A stretch of DNA of 26,548 nt, taken from contig CALHVU010000036.1 in assembly GCA_938036925.1 (NCBI GenBank), positions 1-26,548 on the forward strand, written 5' to 3'. Position 1 is the stretch's first letter, and every line of letters begins with the position of its first letter. The notes beneath the pieces were generated by a model, which ran no database searches, was not told the DNA's origin, and worked only from the letters and a program-made list of their open reading frames with translations. Of this stretch, positions 24,040 through 26,548 are shown piece by piece. A program made the translations under genes and the position numbers. Source of the stretch: an uncultured Atopobium sp. (GTDB lineage: Bacteria > Actinomycetota > Coriobacteriia > Coriobacteriales > Atopobiaceae).

Positions 24040-24067
24040 TGTATAAAAGCTAGACACAAAAAGCCAA
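24040..24067 (-). promoter_or_regulatory. Candidate promoter for pta
   Basis: On the minus strand TTGGCT (24062-24067) and TATACA (24040-24045) are separated by 16 bases. The leader would be about 60 bases. Each hexamer matches the consensus at four or five positions. Confidence 0.45.
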
Positions 24068-24128
24068 GAAATGCATTTTCACACCAGTTGCATATTTTAC
24101 GCCTAACGGCACAGCTTTGCGCCCCGCA

Positions 24129-24157
24129 TGACTCACTTTATGGCCACGTGTTAAAAT
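24129..24157 (+). promoter_or_regulatory. Candidate promoter for glf
   Basis: TAAAAT (24152-24157) is 17 bases from TGACTC (24129-24134). A small TGCGC/GCGCA hairpin (24182-24186 with 24193-24197) sits in the leader just before the CGGAGG ribosome-binding site and could affect translation. Confidence 0.4.
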
Positions 24158-24210
24158 GAGTGAAGTTTCACATACAAATCCTGCGCACTTAGGCGCACAC
24201 GGAGGTTTAC

Positions 24211-25413
24211 ATGTCTATCAATCATGGTCTTCCTGTCGGTTTTAACCCCGACAACTACGATGTTATTGTTGTTGGAGCTGGCTATGCAGGCGCAGTTGTC
24301 GCTCGTCGTATGGCAGAAAACTGCAATTCAAAGGTAGCAATCTTTGAGCGCAGAAACCACATTGCCGGCAACGCCTACGATCGCCTTGATGACGCGGGCG
24401 TTCTTGTTCACGAGTACGGTCCACACATCTATCACACCATGAGTGACCGCGTTCACCAGTTCCTCTCGCGCTTCACTGAGTGGACTAACTACCAGCATAA
24501 AGTTCTGGCTAACATTAACGGCCAGCTGATGCCTGTTCCTTTTAACCACCAGTCTTTGAAGCTTGCCTTTGGTGAAGAGCGTGGCGAGAAACTCTATCAG
24601 AAGCTGGTTCTTACGTTTGGTGAGAACGTCAAAGTTCCTATTATGGAGCTTCGCGAGAAAAACGATCCAGATCTGGAAGAGATTGCCGACTACGTTTACG
24701 AGAACGTTTTTCTGCATTACACCATGAAGCAGTGGGGAAAGACTCCAGACCAGATTGACAAGTCCATCACAGGTCGCGTTCCAATCTTTGTCGGCGATGA
24801 TGACCGTTACTTCCCAGGTGCAACCTATCAGGGCATGCCAAAAGAGGGCTACACCAAGCTCTTTGAGAATATGCTCGATCATGATTTGATTGACGTCTTC
24901 CTAGATGTTGATGTCCGTGACATCATGAAGCTCACCGCTTCTAACGTGGCTGTTTGCGAGAAACCATTTGCAGGTGAGGTAATTTACACCGGTCCTCTGG
25001 ATGAGCTTTTCAACCTTGATCAGGGCGCTCTGCCATATCGTACGCTTGATATGCAGTTTGAGACACTTGATCAGGACCAGTTCCAGCCTGTTGGTACCGT
25101 TAATTACACCACCAGTGAGGACTTTACTCGCATCACTGAGTTCAAGAACATGACTGGTCAGGTTCTTCCTGGTAAAACAACCATCATGCGTGAATACTCA
25201 CACGCCTATGTTCCAGAGAGTGGCCAGACTCCTTATTACGCTATTCTCGAGCCAGAAAATCAGGAGCTGTATCGCTCTTACAAGGAGCGCACTTCTGGCA
25301 TTCTGAACTTCCACGCAGTTGGTCGTCTTGCTGAGTATCGTTACTACGATATGGATGGCGTTGTTGCTTCTGCTTTGGAACTTTCTGACGAACTTATTGC
25401 TCATCAGGCATAG
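24211..25413 (+). CDS. glf: UDP-galactopyranose mutase
   Basis: This flavoenzyme converts UDP-galactopyranose to UDP-galactofuranose, the donor for galactofuranose in surface glycans. The 400-residue protein has the FAD-binding VVGAGYAGAVVARRMAE at about residues 20-36. It continues with HIAGNAYDR and HEYGPHIYHT, then MPVPFNHQSLKL and MKQWGKTPDQI, all diagnostic of Glf. CGGAGG precedes the ATG. A family 2 glycosyltransferase begins nine bases after the stop, suggesting that the two work on the same glycan. This could be a galactofuranose-containing wall polymer, capsule or glycolipid. Confidence 0.97.
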   Translation: MSINHGLPVGFNPDNYDVIVVGAGYAGAVVARRMAENCNSKVAIFERRNHIAGNAYDRLDDAGVLVHEYGPHIYHTMSDRVHQFLSRFTEWTNYQHKVLANINGQLMPVPFNHQSLKLAFGEERGEKLYQKLVLTFGENVKVPIMELREKNDPDLEEIADYVYENVFLHYTMKQWGKTPDQIDKSITGRVPIFVGDDDRYFPGATYQGMPKEGYTKLFENMLDHDLIDVFLDVDVRDIMKLTASNVAVCEKPFAGEVIYTGPLDELFNLDQGALPYRTLDMQFETLDQDQFQPVGTVNYTTSEDFTRITEFKNMTGQVLPGKTTIMREYSHAYVPESGQTPYYAILEPENQELYRSYKERTSGILNFHAVGRLAEYRYYDMDGVVASALELSDELIAHQA

Positions 25414-25422
25414 GGAGTTTGC

Positions 25423-26457
25423 ATGAAAAAGACAATCACCTTTGGTATTCCATGCTATAACTCTTCGGAGTACATGGATCACTGTATTGAGTCTATTCTT
25501 GAGGGCTCTGATTACGCCGATGACGTGCAGATTGTTATTGTTGATGACGGCTCTGTAAAAGATGACACTGCTGCTAAAGCCGACGCTTGGCAGGAGCGCT
25601 ACCCCAACATCATCAAGGCAGTTCACCAAGAGAACGGCGGCCACGGTATAGCTGTTATGAAGGCTGTTTCTCATGCTGATGGTGTGTACTTCAAAAACAT
25701 TGACTCAGACGACTGGGTAGATGGTGATGCTCTGAAGACCTTCCTTCAGCAGCTTCGTACCTTTATTGCCTCTGATAATCCTGTTGACTTGGTACTCTCC
25801 AACTACGTCTACGAGCACGTTGAGGATAACACACAGAACTTTGTAGATTATCGCGATGCTGTTCCTACCAACAAGATTATTGGCTGGGACGAGATTGGCC
25901 GCTTCAAGCTGTCTCAGTACCTTTTGATGCACGCAATTACCTACCGCGTTGAGGTTCTGCGCTCTGCAAATATTCAGATGCCTGAGCACACCTTCTATGT
26001 GGATAACGTCTATGCCTACGTTCCATTCCCTAAGGTAAAGACTATCTTCTACGTTGATGTTGACTTGTATCGTTATTTTATTGGTCGAGACGATCAATCA
26101 GTCAACGAGAAAGTCTTAACAAGTCGTGTTGATCATTATTGGCGCGTAGCGCGCAATATGATGCACGCATATCACATCTACGACGACATCTCTTCTCCAC
26201 GCCTTCAGACGTACATGATGAGTTACTTCACTATCATCATGGCTATCTGCTCAGTCTTCTCTAAGATGAGCGACCGCGAGGATGCCATGGATCAGTTGGA
26301 GGAGCTCTGGGATGAGCTTCGCGCTTACGATAAGAAGATGTACCGCAAGGCTCGCTACGGTCTTGTAGGCACTGCTACAAACCTTCCTGGCAAGATTGGC
26401 AAGACAGTCACCATCGGTGGCTATCGTGTAGCTCAGAAAGTTGTTAAGTTCAACTAA
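25423..26457 (+). CDS. Family 2 glycosyltransferase
   Basis: This 344-residue GT-A-fold enzyme has VIVDDGS at residues 38-44 for nucleotide binding and NIDSDDWVDGDA at 92-103 carrying the metal-binding DxD. The opening TFGIPCYNSSEYMDHCIESIL is typical of GT2. The C-terminal 130 residues are helical and basic, without a clear transmembrane anchor, so membrane association would be peripheral. It follows glf by nine bases with GGGAG before the ATG. It may transfer galactofuranose or another sugar of the same polymer. The donor and acceptor cannot be read from the sequence, and it does not have the length of the mycobacterial GlfT2 enzymes. Confidence 0.92.
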   Translation: MKKTITFGIPCYNSSEYMDHCIESILEGSDYADDVQIVIVDDGSVKDDTAAKADAWQERYPNIIKAVHQENGGHGIAVMKAVSHADGVYFKNIDSDDWVDGDALKTFLQQLRTFIASDNPVDLVLSNYVYEHVEDNTQNFVDYRDAVPTNKIIGWDEIGRFKLSQYLLMHAITYRVEVLRSANIQMPEHTFYVDNVYAYVPFPKVKTIFYVDVDLYRYFIGRDDQSVNEKVLTSRVDHYWRVARNMMHAYHIYDDISSPRLQTYMMSYFTIIMAICSVFSKMSDREDAMDQLEELWDELRAYDKKMYRKARYGLVGTATNLPGKIGKTVTIGGYRVAQKVVKFN

Positions 26458-26483
26458 ACGTTCTTTCAAATTTAAAAGCAAAA

Positions 26484-26548
26484 CCCTCGCATCCTGAACT
26501 GCCTCCCATTTCTTGGACATAAGAAATGGGAGGCAGTTCATATGCGGG
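26484..26548. terminator. Very long hairpin at the window edge, probable terminator
   Basis: A perfect 20-base stem (26495-26514 with 26521-26540) closes a six-base loop. The outer arms CGCAT (26488-26492) and ATGCG (26542-26546) add five more pairs, and CCC (26484-26486) can meet the GG at the window end. A-rich sequence precedes it, but the sequence where a T-run would follow is outside the window. It starts 27 bases after the glycosyltransferase stop. Confidence 0.65.

Overview
This 26.5 kb window is mostly chromosomal housekeeping sequence. It probably comes from an anaerobic, fermenting actinobacterium of the class Coriobacteriia, of the Atopobium/Lancefieldella/Olsenella type. That assignment is inference. 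It rests on mid-range base composition with well-adapted codon use, a threonyl-tRNA synthetase without a TGS domain, a fused aldehyde-alcohol dehydrogenase with Pta and AckA for mixed-acid and ethanol fermentation, an LPXTG wall-anchored adhesin, and UDP-galactopyranose mutase. No rRNA, tRNA, CRISPR array, phage or transposase gene was seen.

Layout. Positions 1-2402 (+) hold a folate operon: the 3' end of folD, then folE and folC. They are followed by a two-membrane-segment double-zinc-ribbon protein and by thrS behind a short structured leader. Positions 4841-5632 (+) hold an odd, GC-rich reading frame. It resembles the Cys/Met-metabolism PLP enzyme family but lacks the PLP lysine motif, and it begins with a T-box-like 13-mer and a threefold 24-bp repeat. 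adhE follows (5700-8318, +) behind its own promoter and ends at a strong terminator. Positions 8629-13275 form an eight-gene minus-strand run: HD-domain protein, PF06541-type membrane protein with an 11-residue-repeat tail, acyl-ACP thioesterase, Nudix hydrolase, a 70-residue CxxC protein, an 82-residue membrane peptide, thyA and folA. A diacylglycerol-kinase-family gene (13438-14367, -) diverges from RNase D (14457-15596, +). A second plus-strand operon (15700-18371) carries a membrane zinc peptidase, xseA, xseB and a HIT protein. ackA (+), the LPXTG adhesin (+), a GNAT acetyltransferase (-), a LacX-like aldose epimerase (-) and pta (-) follow. The window closes with glf and a family 2 glycosyltransferase (+), then a very long hairpin at the edge.

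How the genes work together. folE, folC, folD, folA and thyA cover pterin entry, dihydrofolate synthesis and polyglutamylation, one-carbon interconversion, reduction, and dTMP synthesis. The two clusters lie on opposite strands about 6 kb apart. AdhE, Pta and AckA dispose of acetyl-CoA as ethanol or as acetate with ATP, but pta and ackA are split and convergent here. Glf and the adjacent glycosyltransferase point to a galactofuranose-containing surface glycan, and the LPXTG adhesin adds a second cell-surface function.

The least explained parts are the degenerate PLP-like frame, the HD/PF06541 pair with its synuclein/apolipoprotein-like 11-mer tail, the two small overlapping genes upstream of thyA, a 12-mer found three times within 1.7 kb, and several GC-rich duplicated intergenic segments.
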